A DNA stretch of 53,198 nucleotides from contig VFJR01000051.1 in NCBI GenBank assembly GCA_009885945.1, positions 1 through 53,198 of the forward strand. The letters are read 5' to 3'. Shown piece by piece: positions 9,507-16,969 of the stretch. The DNA is from Anaerolineaceae bacterium (GTDB lineage Bacteria > Chloroflexota > Anaerolineae > Anaerolineales > Villigracilaceae). Each line of letters begins with the position of its first letter. The first letter of the stretch is position 1. The position numbers were made by a program, and so were the translations under genes. Under the pieces are notes generated by a model. That model made no database searches and was not told the DNA's origin. It worked only from the letters and a program-made list of their open reading frames with translations.

Positions 9507-11015
9507 ATGTTCACTAAAGTATTAATTGCAAATCGTGGTGAAATTGCAGTGCGCATTATTCGTGCCTGCCGTGAAATTGGGCTTGAAACGGTAGCAGTTT
9601 ACTCTGAAGCAGATCGCAGTGCCTTGCATGTGCGCTATGCAGATGAAGCATATTTATTAGGACCTGCACCTTCGCGTGATTCATATTTGCGCGCAGATAA
9701 AATTATAGACATTGCGCGTAAATCTGGCGCTGACGCAGTTCATCCTGGCTACGGGTTTTTAGCAGAACGTGAAGATTTTGCCGCTGCTTGTGAAGATACA
9801 GGCATTACGTTTATCGGTCCGAAGCCGTCTGCGATTGCGGCGATGGGCGATAAAGGAGTTGCGCGAGCTACTGTGGTAAAAGCCGGCGTACCTGTTGTGC
9901 CCGGTACTGAAGATGTGGGCAACATGACCGACGATGATTTGCTGGCGGTTGCCCCGCAGATCGGATTTCCGCTATTGATCAAGGCTACTGCGGGCGGCGG
10001 TGGAAAAGGCATGAGAGAAGTTAAAACCATCGAGGAAATGCCGAACCTGCTCAAATCGGCGAGACGCGAAGCGGAATCTGCATTTGGCGATGGGAATGTG
10101 TATCTCGAAAAATTAGTAACAGGCGCGCGGCATATTGAATTTCAAATTATGGCAGATGGCAAAGGGAATGTAGTTCACTTTGGTGAGCGTGAATGTTCGC
10201 TACAGCGCCGCCATCAAAAATTATTGGAAGAAGCGCCTTCTGCCGCATTGGATGATGACTTGCGCCAGCGTATGGGTTCTGTGGCTGTAAAAGCGGCGCA
10301 GGCTGTAGATTATTTGAATGCCGGCACAATCGAATTTTTATTGGACAAAGACAAGAATTTTTTCTTTCTTGAAATGAACACACGTTTGCAGGTTGAACAT
10401 CCGATTACAGAAATGGTCACCGGTATCGATATTGTGAAGGAACAAATCCGTGTGGCGCGCGGGCGTGCGCTAAGTTACAAGCAAGAAGATGTTAAATTTA
10501 ATGGTCATGCGATTGAATGCCGTATTAATGCAGAAGATCCGTATAATAATTTTATGCCATCTACTGGGCGAATTACACATAGTTTGATTCCAACGGGTCC
10601 CGGTGTGCGTGTGGATACGGGCGTTTATCCTGGCTTTGAAATTACGCCGTTTTATGATCCTATGATCGCCAAGTTAATTGTTTGGGGCGAAACACGCGCG
10701 CAGGCAATTTTGAGAATGCGCCGCGCGTTGGAAGAATATCGTATTGTGGGCGTGAAGACCAACATTCCATTCCATCAAACGATGATGGACTCGCATCGCT
10801 TTATGGGCGGGCAATATGATACTCGCTTTGTAGAGGAGCGATTCTCTTTGGAAGAAGCAGAAGAATCGCGTGCCGACTTTGGGGAAATTGCTGCAGTTCT
10901 GGCAACTTTGGCGGCGCATAAGCAAACCGAACGTTCCGCGCAGATTGTGCAGCGTAACGAACGAGATGCCAGTAACTGGAAGTGGGTGGGCCGCTGGGAA
11001 CGAATGCACCGCTAA
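9507..11015 (+). CDS. accC: Biotin carboxylase subunit of acyl-CoA carboxylase
   Basis: A 502-residue ATP-grasp enzyme that carboxylates biotin using bicarbonate and ATP. The N-terminal preATP-grasp domain begins with the invariant KVLIANRGEIAVRIIRACRE. The glycine-rich ATP loop TAGGGGKGM is near 160-168. The metal- and bicarbonate-binding segment EMNTRLQVEHPITE is near 288-301, and the C-terminal biotin carboxylase domain (ECRINAEDP onwards) is complete. An in-frame GAGG ribosome site precedes the ATG. The last ~40 residues after the conserved domain are an extension with no recognised motif. The gene lies between the carboxyltransferase and BCCP genes in one operon. Confidence 0.95.
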   Translation: MFTKVLIANRGEIAVRIIRACREIGLETVAVYSEADRSALHVRYADEAYLLGPAPSRDSYLRADKIIDIARKSGADAVHPGYGFLAEREDFAAACEDTGITFIGPKPSAIAAMGDKGVARATVVKAGVPVVPGTEDVGNMTDDDLLAVAPQIGFPLLIKATAGGGGKGMREVKTIEEMPNLLKSARREAESAFGDGNVYLEKLVTGARHIEFQIMADGKGNVVHFGERECSLQRRHQKLLEEAPSAALDDDLRQRMGSVAVKAAQAVDYLNAGTIEFLLDKDKNFFFLEMNTRLQVEHPITEMVTGIDIVKEQIRVARGRALSYKQEDVKFNGHAIECRINAEDPYNNFMPSTGRITHSLIPTGPGVRVDTGVYPGFEITPFYDPMIAKLIVWGETRAQAILRMRRALEEYRIVGVKTNIPFHQTMMDSHRFMGGQYDTRFVEERFSLEEAEESRADFGEIAAVLATLAAHKQTERSAQIVQRNERDASNWKWVGRWERMHR

Positions 11016-11036
11016 CTTAATTGAGGTCTGTAACTT

Positions 11037-11531
11037 ATGAAATATATTACAACAGTTGAAGGTAAGGAATATACAATTGAAGTACTGGACGATCATCATA
11101 TTATTTTAAATGGAAAAACAATGTTGGTAGATTTTGTCTCTGTTGATGGTCAGCCTGTATTTTCCATGATAGTAGATGGAAAATCTTATGAAGCCATTAT
11201 TCAAGAAGGCGAGCCAGAATGGGACGTTTTATTACGCGGGCGTTTGTATCCTGCCCTGGTGGAAGATGAACGTGAAAAACGCTTGAAGACCGCCTCTGGC
11301 GGCGCTGTTGAAGGCGGTGAATATCAACTCAAAGCGCCTATGCCGGGCTTGATCGTTACTGTATTAGTTACAGAGGAGCAAGAAGTGACCAAAGGGCAGG
11401 TTTTGTTGATTCTTGAATCAATGAAAATGCAAAACGAGCTCAAAGCTCCGCGTGATGGAATTGTAGGGCGCATTCGCATCAAAGCGGGTGAGAGCGTTGA
11501 GCAAAAACAACCTTTGCTCAGCTTGCATTAA
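11037..11531 (+). CDS. Biotin carboxyl carrier protein of acyl-CoA carboxylase
   Basis: A 164-residue carrier subunit. The C-terminal biotinyl domain (~95-164) has the attachment motif ESMKMQNE, with K130 as the biotinylated lysine and the flanking methionines intact. The domain ends ESVEQKQPLLSL, which is typical of the lipoyl/biotinyl fold. The first ~75 residues are beta-rich and resemble the N-terminal part of methylmalonyl-CoA decarboxylase or propionyl-CoA carboxylase carriers, which is thought to help assemble the complex. It follows the biotin carboxylase by 21 bases and completes the carboxylase. Confidence 0.92.
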   Translation: MKYITTVEGKEYTIEVLDDHHIILNGKTMLVDFVSVDGQPVFSMIVDGKSYEAIIQEGEPEWDVLLRGRLYPALVEDEREKRLKTASGGAVEGGEYQLKAPMPGLIVTVLVTEEQEVTKGQVLLILESMKMQNELKAPRDGIVGRIRIKAGESVEQKQPLLSLH

Positions 11532-11558
11532 ATTCATCAATAACGAGATTAATGTTTT

Positions 11559-12173
11559 ATGAAAGCATCAATCCCCCAAGAAATTGAAGCAAAATTCTAC
11601 GTAACAAATTTAAATAAAATAGAAACGCGCCTTCTGCAAATGAAGGCGCGTTTGATTCAAACGCGTACCCGTGAACTTAATCTTCGCTTTGATACATCTG
11701 CCCGTACATTAACACAGCAAGGCTGTGTTTTACGTCTACGATTAGATAACGAAGCACGTTTGACATATAAAGGGTCAGGTAAAAAAGAAAATGGAATTGC
11801 CAGCCGTGAAGAGATAGAGTTTGTTGTGCAGGATTTTAAACTCGCCCAACAATTTCTCGAATCATTAGGGTATGAAAAAATTGTTTCCTACGAAAAACTC
11901 CGCACAATATACGAACTTGGGCGTACACATATTATGCTCGATAAAATGCCGTACGGCTCATTTGTTGAAATCGAAGGAAAGAGCGAGAAGGCAATTCGAA
12001 CAACTGCTGAAAAAATCGGGTTGCATTTTGATGCCGCGGTTGCAACCAGCTACCTTGGTTTATTCAAGCATGTTTGTACAGCAAAGAAATTAAAATTTGC
12101 AGACCTAACCTTCAAAAACTTTAAAGGCATGCGGGTTTCAGAAAAAGATTTGGGGGTCAAGAATGCATTATAA
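11559..12173 (+). CDS. CYTH-domain protein (class IV adenylate cyclase / triphosphatase family)
   Basis: A 204-residue CYTH-fold protein with the defining EIEAKF (ExExK) motif at the N-terminus. Alternating basic/acidic strand motifs follow (LRLRLDNEARLTYKGS, EEIEFVV, KLRTIYEL, FVEIEGK) and line the triphosphate tunnel. Family members hydrolyse triphosphates, such as inorganic triphosphate or thiamine triphosphate, or make cAMP. The activity cannot be chosen from sequence alone. It is the last plus-strand gene of the carboxylase cluster, 27 bases after BCCP. Its end overlaps the end of the convergent glutamate racemase gene by six bases. Confidence 0.85.
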   Translation: MKASIPQEIEAKFYVTNLNKIETRLLQMKARLIQTRTRELNLRFDTSARTLTQQGCVLRLRLDNEARLTYKGSGKKENGIASREEIEFVVQDFKLAQQFLESLGYEKIVSYEKLRTIYELGRTHIMLDKMPYGSFVEIEGKSEKAIRTTAEKIGLHFDAAVATSYLGLFKHVCTAKKLKFADLTFKNFKGMRVSEKDLGVKNAL

Positions 12174-12992
12174 AGTTTTGAGTGTCTGATTATTTTCCCA
12201 CAAGGCAAGTTTTACCTCAGCAGGTTTGTTCAATAAAATCGGTAGTGTGAATTCCAACGCTGATAGGTCTCCTGTTGTAAATATTTGAATTTTCCCGCCC
12301 AAGCCTTGATTTAATCTCCCGCCCGCTTCTAACAACCGTTGAGCCTGCCTCGCCACCGAGGGGGCTGGATCTATCACCCGAACATTTTCCCCTACGATCT
12401 GTTTAATCAGCGGAATCACAAATGGATAGTGTGTACAGCCCAAGACCACCGTGTCAATATTATTTTCCAGCATAGGTAGTAATGCGTTTTGCAAAATTGT
12501 GCGGGTTTCGGTTCCATTTAGGTTTCCCTTTTCAATTTCGCCTACAAGCCCAGCGCAGGTATTTTGAAATAACTCTACGTCATTCGCAAACCGTTCCACT
12601 ACTGATGCATATAACTCGCCTTGAAATGTTGCCGGTGTAGCCAACACGCCAACCTTACCTGTTTGCGTATACTCAGCCGCAGGTTTAATAGCGGGCTCCA
12701 TGCCTACAAATTGCACATCTGAAAATTTCTCGCGCAAATATTTCAACGCCGCCGCAGAAGCAGTGTTGCAAGCCACAATGATAATCTTCGCATTCTGCGC
12801 TAATAGAAAATTAGTGATGCCCTCTGAAAATTGTTGAATCTGTTCCATGGGGCGCGGCCCATACGGCACATGCCCTTGATCTCCAAAATAAATAATATTT
12901 TCATTTGGCAGTTGTTCTACTAGTGCTCTTAAAACAGAAAGCCCGCCTACGCCAGAATCAAAAATGCCGATGGGGGAGTTGTTTGTGGTCAT
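12168..12992 (-). CDS. murI: Glutamate racemase
   Basis: A 274-residue enzyme converting L- to D-glutamate for peptidoglycan. The N-terminus reads PIGIFDSGVGGLSVLR, and both catalytic cysteines are present: C75 in VACNTASA and C186 in LGCTHYPF. I start it at the ATG at 12990-12992 because the family N-terminus begins six residues later; the longer in-frame extension would run into the neighbouring amidotransferase gene. That neighbour lies upstream on the same strand, 17 bases away, so the two may be one transcript. The 3' end overlaps the convergent CYTH gene. Confidence 0.95.
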   Translation of the reverse strand: MTTNNSPIGIFDSGVGGLSVLRALVEQLPNENIIYFGDQGHVPYGPRPMEQIQQFSEGITNFLLAQNAKIIIVACNTASAAALKYLREKFSDVQFVGMEPAIKPAAEYTQTGKVGVLATPATFQGELYASVVERFANDVELFQNTCAGLVGEIEKGNLNGTETRTILQNALLPMLENNIDTVVLGCTHYPFVIPLIKQIVGENVRVIDPAPSVARQAQRLLEAGGRLNQGLGGKIQIFTTGDLSALEFTLPILLNKPAEVKLALWENNQTLKTL

Positions 12993-13009
12993 AATATTTT
13001 GATTTAGAT

Positions 13010-13723
13010 TTACTTTCCTGCCGCAGCAATAAAGGATTTGAATAGTTTCCGCATGGGTTCCTGATCTGTCAACCATTCAGGGTGCCATTGTACTGCGAGT
13101 GCGTATGGATGATCTGGTAATTCCACCATTTCGATTAATCCATCTGGTGCGTGAGCAACTGCTTTTAGTGCAGGAGCGAGGTCTTTTAATCCTTGATGAT
13201 GCAAGCTATTGACCTGCAGTAATGTCTCGCCAAAGATTTCGGCGGCGCGTGAATCTTCGTTCACATTAACCAAGTGAACAAGCGTCTTGCGGCGATTGCC
13301 TGGATAATCATGCTGAATGGAACTAGAAAATTGGTCGTGAATGTGTGTGTATAAAGTTCCGCCCAGCGCCACGTTCATCATTTGTGCGCCGCGGCAAATG
13401 CCTAAAAATGGTTTACCGTCTTTGACGGCGGCGCGCAGGAGCGACATCTCGGTAGAATCACGCTCGGGTTCCACGCCATCCACTAACGGGTGGTCTGAAC
13501 CGTTGAATTGATCTGATGCGATATCTCCTCCGCCAGAGAAGAGGATTCCATCAAGGCGCGTGTAAAGCACATCCCAGCCATTATTGGCGAGGCTATTTGG
13601 AATAATGACAGCTACGCCGCCAGCTTGTTGAATTGCATCTATATACGATTGCATTAAATAAACGGTGGGGTGATCGTCTCGATTTTTCCCTTTATTTGCG
13701 GTAATGCCGATAACAGGTTGCAT
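13010..13723 (-). CDS. Class I glutamine amidotransferase, gamma-glutamyl-GABA-hydrolase (PuuD) type
   Basis: A 237-residue class I amidotransferase-like hydrolase. The nucleophile C110 lies in FLGICRGAQMMNV, and the His/Glu of the triad are in VQWHPEW near the C-terminus. The start MQPVIGITAN is chosen because a GGAGAG ribosome site stands 6-11 bases upstream. PuuD-type enzymes release GABA from gamma-glutamyl-GABA in putrescine breakdown; related proteins act on other gamma-glutamyl amides. Here the gene sits between rplS and murI, so a link to glutamate or peptidoglycan metabolism is possible but is inference only. Confidence 0.88.
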   Translation of the reverse strand: MQPVIGITANKGKNRDDHPTVYLMQSYIDAIQQAGGVAVIIPNSLANNGWDVLYTRLDGILFSGGGDIASDQFNGSDHPLVDGVEPERDSTEMSLLRAAVKDGKPFLGICRGAQMMNVALGGTLYTHIHDQFSSSIQHDYPGNRRKTLVHLVNVNEDSRAAEIFGETLLQVNSLHHQGLKDLAPALKAVAHAPDGLIEMVELPDHPYALAVQWHPEWLTDQEPMRKLFKSFIAAAGK

Positions 13724-13745
13724 AGAGGTCTCTCCGTTGTGAATC

Positions 13746-13777
13746 AAAAAGGGCGCAGATTTTCTCTGCGCCCTTTT
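13746..13777 (-). terminator. Intrinsic terminator after rplS
   Basis: A perfect 13-bp inverted repeat (13747-13759 and 13765-13777) with a 5-base loop lies seven bases beyond the rplS stop on the minus strand. GC-rich in the middle, it runs into a T-tract on the minus strand at 13746-13750. This is a typical rho-independent terminator and separates rplS from the amidotransferase. Confidence 0.85.
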
Positions 13778-13783
13778 GGGTAA

Positions 13784-14131
13784 TTAGTCAAATTTCTGTT
13801 TGAGACGGGCGCTTTTACCTGTGCGCTCGCGCATAAAGTACAACTGCGCTCGGCGGACTTTGCCGTGGCGTTCCACCACAACTTTGTCAATGCGCGGAGA
13901 GCGAAGCAAGAAGGTGCGCTCAACGCCAACGCCGTTGCTTGCCATGCGACGCACTGTGAAGCATGAATCATTGCCGCCTTTGCGCAAGCGAATGACGATG
14001 CCTTTGAATTCCTGAATACGTTCGCGGTCGCCTTCTTTGATCTTGACGTGAACGCTGACGGTATCGCCGGAGCTCAATTGCGGGATTTTTTCGTTCGGTT
14101 TGGCTTCGAGAGCCTTGAGAATATTGCTCAT
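13784..14131 (-). CDS. rplS: 50S ribosomal protein L19
   Basis: A 115-residue protein of normal L19 length. Diagnostic segments are [30 protein letters not shown] and [19 protein letters not shown]19 lies at the interface between the large and small ribosomal subunits. Unusually, it is not next to trmD/rimM/rpsP here. It has its own sigma70-like promoter about 50 bases upstream and its own terminator, so it is a single-gene unit. Confidence 0.97.
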   Translation of the reverse strand: MSNILKALEAKPNEKIPQLSSGDTVSVHVKIKEGDRERIQEFKGIVIRLRKGGNDSCFTVRRMASNGVGVERTFLLRSPRIDKVVVERHGKVRRAQLYFMRERTGKSARLKQKFD

Positions 14132-14181
14132 GTACGTTCTTCCTTAACTTTTATCAGAGGTTTCTTTTTAGGTGACGGCCG

Positions 14182-14210
14182 ATTATAGCACGCTATATTA
14201 CCTTTCACAA
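14182..14210 (-). promoter_or_regulatory. Sigma70-type promoter of rplS
   Basis: Read on the minus strand, a -35 box TTGTGA (14205-14210) is separated by exactly 17 bases from a consensus -10 box TATAAT (14182-14187). Transcription would start near 14175 and give a leader of about 45 bases before the rplS start at 14131. Confidence 0.75.
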
Positions 14211-14248
14211 GGGGATGGAATTGGGTGAGTGTCTAATTTTGTGGGCTT

Positions 14249-14299
14249 AGCCACAGAGTCAAAGAGTCTCTGAGAAAAAAACTCTGTGACCCCGTGGCT
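14249..14299. repeat. Imperfect inverted repeat, 19-bp arms (AGCCAC...GTGGCT)
   Basis: Arms at 14249-14267 and 14281-14299 match at 16 of 19 positions around an A-rich loop. The begin/end AGCCAC/GTGGCT and the inner CAGAGT repeats look like a dispersed REP-like element. It is not placed as a terminator for either neighbour, since both genes point away from it. Confidence 0.6.
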
Positions 14300-14414
14300 G
14301 AACCAGCTATTTCAAGTGAAGAACTTATTCATAGCATGATTAATATACGGCGACTTGAATCATCTTTGTGAATTACTAGCCGCACTTCTTTATGCGCTTG
14401 AAATCCTTAATGAA

Positions 14415-14439
14415 TAGGTCGGATTGCCAATCCGACCTA
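14415..14439. repeat. Perfect 11-bp palindrome with 3-base loop
   Basis: Arms TAGGTCGGATT (14415-14425) and AATCCGACCTA (14429-14439) surround the loop GCC. A compact GC-rich palindrome in an intergenic gap fits a REP-type repeat. Confidence 0.65.
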
Positions 14440-14544
14440 CCGCCTTACAAGATGAGGTAAAGTGCAAAATTGTTCATTTCTCCTTGAAAGCAAAATTTCT
14501 GCAAGAGGTACAATATCGTCGAATTTTTATGAGCGTGGGTGTTA

Positions 14545-14550
14545 TATAAT
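14545..14550 (+). promoter_or_regulatory. Consensus -10 box directly before the glycerate kinase start
   Basis: TATAAT ends six bases before the ATG at 14557, so the expected transcription start falls on or next to the start codon. No ribosome-binding site precedes the ATG. The -35 region is weak. Together these suggest a leaderless transcript. Confidence 0.4.
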
Positions 14551-14556
14551 TCTTTT

Positions 14557-15798
14557 ATGCATGCATTCCAAACAGTTTCTTTGCAAGACTTGCGCGTTCA
14601 GCGCATACTGGCTGGTGCTTTTGATGCCGTAGAACCTGCGCGCGCGGTGAAACGTTTTTTGCAAACGCAGACATTGCCCAAGGCAAAGCGCAATTTTATT
14701 TTTGGACTGGGCAAAGCCGCCTGCGCGATGAGTAACGCTCTGGCAGATGAAATTGATTTTGCGGACTCGTTGATCATTACCAAACGCGCCTCATTTCTTA
14801 ATCCCAAGCTGGGTGCGGTTATGCTGGGAAACCACCCTGTCCCGGGCGCAGAGAGTCTGGCGGCGGGGCGCGCGGCGTTGAAATTTCTGGCGCAATTGAA
14901 TCCAGATGATTTGTTAATTTGCTTAATCTCCGGCGGCGGGTCTGCGTTGATGAGCGCACCGATCATTCCGCTGGAGGAAATGCAAGCGCTGACTGAGACA
15001 TTGTTAACATCTGGCGCGCGCATTGAGGAGATCAATACCTTGCGCCGTCATTTGGATTTGCTGAAGGGCGGGGGTGTCGTTCAAGCCGCACATGGCGCGC
15101 AAATTATCAGCTTGATTCTTTCGGATGTCGTGGGTGATCCAATAGAAGCAATTGCCTCTGGTCCCACCGCGGCGGATCCCTCTACGCGGGAGGATGCAGC
15201 GGCTGTGGCTGCACGAATTACTAATTCGCGCTACGATTTTAGAGAGACGCTTAAACCTGATGATTCGATATTCAAAAATGTTCAAAATATTATTGTCGGT
15301 AATAATGATGCGGCATTGAATGCGGCAAAGGCTCAGGCTGAACAGGAAGGCTTTTATGCAGAAATTATTCAACGCGGAGTGCAAGGGGAAGCGCGTGATA
15401 TAGCAAAAGAATTAGTACAAAAATTAGAGCAGGCTTGTGAATTGCTTGCGCGCCCATTTTGTTTACTAGCAGGTGGCGAAACCACTGTTACTATAAGAGG
15501 AGATGGCAAAGGCGGCAGAAATTCGGAATTGGCTTTGGCGGCGGCAATTGAAATGGCGGGCATGAAAAATGTGCTGTGTATCTCGGTCGCTACTGACGGC
15601 GAAGATGGAATCACGGACGCGGCGGGGGCTGTGGCGACGGGGGAATCTGTTCAAAGGGCGGGAGCGCTTGGGGTGGAAGCGGTAGATTCGTTATTAAGAA
15701 ATGATGCGTATTCTTTTTTCGATTCCATTGGCGATCTAATCCGCATTGGCTCTAGCGGTACGAATGTCAATGATTTGGTTTTGATGATTGGGCTGTAA
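14557..15798 (+). CDS. Glycerate 2-kinase (GckA/MOFRL family)
   Basis: A 413-residue kinase of the MOFRL/GckA family, which phosphorylates D-glycerate to 2-phosphoglycerate. Key segments are the N-terminal FIFGLGKAACAM, the glycine-rich LISGGGSALMSAP near 125-140, SDVVGDP, and the C-terminal MOFRL domain with LAGGETTV and VATDGEDGITDAAGA. Homologues are often mislabelled hydroxypyruvate reductase. The ATG at 14557 is chosen over the GTG at 14539 because conserved sequence begins soon after it and the GTG lies upstream of the -10 box. The stop codon TAA is the first part of a dispersed repeat. Confidence 0.9.
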   Translation: MHAFQTVSLQDLRVQRILAGAFDAVEPARAVKRFLQTQTLPKAKRNFIFGLGKAACAMSNALADEIDFADSLIITKRASFLNPKLGAVMLGNHPVPGAESLAAGRAALKFLAQLNPDDLLICLISGGGSALMSAPIIPLEEMQALTETLLTSGARIEEINTLRRHLDLLKGGGVVQAAHGAQIISLILSDVVGDPIEAIASGPTAADPSTREDAAAVAARITNSRYDFRETLKPDDSIFKNVQNIIVGNNDAALNAAKAQAEQEGFYAEIIQRGVQGEARDIAKELVQKLEQACELLARPFCLLAGGETTVTIRGDGKGGRNSELALAAAIEMAGMKNVLCISVATDGEDGITDAAGAVATGESVQRAGALGVEAVDSLLRNDAYSFFDSIGDLIRIGSSGTNVNDLVLMIGL

Positions 15799-15821
15799 CC
15801 AGAGATGAACGGAGATAAGCA
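15796..15821 (+). repeat. Dispersed repeat copy next to tpx (same family as 16443-16477)
   Basis: This stretch begins TAACCAGAGATGAACGGAGA and continues ATAAGCA. It matches, almost base for base, the reverse complement of 16452-16477 on the far side of the thiol peroxidase gene. Confidence 0.65.
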
Positions 15822-15876
15822 CACCGTATAAAAATGTGGTTTAATAATCCCACTTTAACTCAAGGAGAAATAAATA

Positions 15877-16401
15877 ATGACAACAGAACGAAAAGACTTT
15901 TTCAAACTTGGTGACAATTTTGTGACCGTGTTAGGCGATGATGTAAAGCTCGGACAGCAAGCGCCAGAATTTACCTCTGCGGCGCAGGATTGGAAGCCAG
16001 TGAATGTGCTGGCAGAATCAAAGGGTAAGGTTGCCATTTTGTGCGCTGTGCCTTCAATCGATACAGACACCTGTGATCGTGAGACACGCCGCTTCAACGA
16101 AGAAGCCGCCAAGCTCAGCGATGATATTATCGTGTGGACGATCAGCACAGATTTTCCTTTTGCGCAAAAACGCTGGTGCGGTGCGGCTGGCATCGATAAA
16201 GTGAAAGTTGTCTCGGATGTGTTGGAAGCAGAGATGGGCTTGAAGTATGGTTTGTTGGTGCGCGAGCGCCGTTACCTGCGCCGCGCGGTGTTTATTGTAG
16301 ACCGCACTGGCAAGTTAACGTATGTGGCGTATATGCCCAATAACGGCACTGAGCCGAATTATGATGAAGTGATCGAAGCCGCCAAGAAGACTTTGGGATA
16401 A
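15877..16401 (+). CDS. tpx: Thiol peroxidase (Tpx-type atypical 2-Cys peroxiredoxin)
   Basis: A 174-residue peroxiredoxin that reduces hydroperoxides with thioredoxin. The peroxidatic C66 sits in the Tpx motif PSIDTDTCDRETRRFNEEA, and the resolving C101 in DFPFAQKRWCGAAG, both at the expected spacing. An extra C56 is present. A strong AAGGAGA ribosome site lies eight bases before the ATG. The gene stands alone, bracketed by related repeats at 15796-15821 and 16411-16477. The palindrome-like GTGG...CCAC at 15836-15853, just upstream, could be an operator but is unproven. Confidence 0.95.
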   Translation: MTTERKDFFKLGDNFVTVLGDDVKLGQQAPEFTSAAQDWKPVNVLAESKGKVAILCAVPSIDTDTCDRETRRFNEEAAKLSDDIIVWTISTDFPFAQKRWCGAAGIDKVKVVSDVLEAEMGLKYGLLVRERRYLRRAVFIVDRTGKLTYVAYMPNNGTEPNYDEVIEAAKKTLG

Positions 16402-16410
16402 AGATAAATT

Positions 16411-16477
16411 TAACCAGAGATGAACTTGATAAACTAGATTATAAAAATCTCTGTTTATCTCCGTTCATCTCTGGTTA
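16411..16477. repeat. Inverted repeat with perfect 15-bp arms after tpx
   Basis: Arms at 16411-16425 (TAACCAGAGATGAAC) and 16463-16477 are exact reverse complements, with a 37-base middle. The right half is a second copy of the element found before tpx. It may double as a terminator between tpx and the convergent acetyltransferase gene. Confidence 0.7.
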
Positions 16478-16504
16478 TGTATGAGAGAATTCGGGGAATT
16501 TTTA

Positions 16505-16969
16505 TTATTGCAACTGTAATATATATCCATCAACAGGCTTTTCAAGTTTTTCATCCTGAATGATGTCTTCGCCGCAGATGCTGAATCCGTTTTTTTCAAG
16601 GACGCGGCGTGAACCAATGTTGTGTTTTGCTACGTGCGCATAGAGAGGACGGGTTTTTAATTCTGGTAAAAATAAAGCCACAGCTTGGGTAGCAATGCCT
16701 TTGCTCCAAAATTCTTTTCCCAGCCAATAGCCGACTTCACGATGGACAAAAGTTTCAAAGCTGATGATGTTGCCTGCAACCTGGTTATGATAAAGAATGG
16801 TCTTAATAGTAATGGTTTTATTGACCATTATTTTGGACCAATGCGCCATAAACGCTTCTTTTTCGCGCGGGGGAAATGCCGCCATTTGATTTGAAATGGG
16901 ATCAGCTTGGTGTTCAAATAAGATAGGCAGATCCGCTTCAATAACGGGGCGGAGGGCGACCTTGCTCAT
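16505..16969 (-). CDS. GNAT-family N-acetyltransferase (RimJ/RimL-like)
   Basis: A 154-residue GNAT protein of the RimJ/RimL type. The order of conserved elements is LRPVIEADLPILFEH at the start, VGYWLGKEFWSKGIATQAVAL (strand 4 and the acetyl-CoA pyrophosphate loop, with the Q/RxxGxG/A element reading EFWSKGIA) and NIGSRRVLEKNGF near the end. Such proteins acetylate ribosomal protein N-termini, antibiotics or small amines; the substrate is unknown. Its start overlaps the end of the heme A synthase gene by four bases, so the two are translationally coupled. Confidence 0.85.
   Translation of the reverse strand: MSKVALRPVIEADLPILFEHQADPISNQMAAFPPREKEAFMAHWSKIMVNKTITIKTILYHNQVAGNIISFETFVHREVGYWLGKEFWSKGIATQAVALFLPELKTRPLYAHVAKHNIGSRRVLEKNGFSICGEDIIQDEKLEKPVDGYILQLQ

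Larger units (their letters stand above)
14211..14544. other. Non-coding gap with two palindromic repeats
   Basis: No credible gene is seen between the rplS promoter and the glycerate kinase promoter. The gap holds two separate inverted repeats, listed individually, and otherwise AT-rich sequence. Confidence 0.6.

Noticed and set aside
11626-11650. Perfect 9-bp hairpin CGCGCCTTC/GAAGGCGCG
   Set aside because: It lies inside the CYTH coding sequence with no T-tract or nearby transcript end, so it is not likely a terminator.
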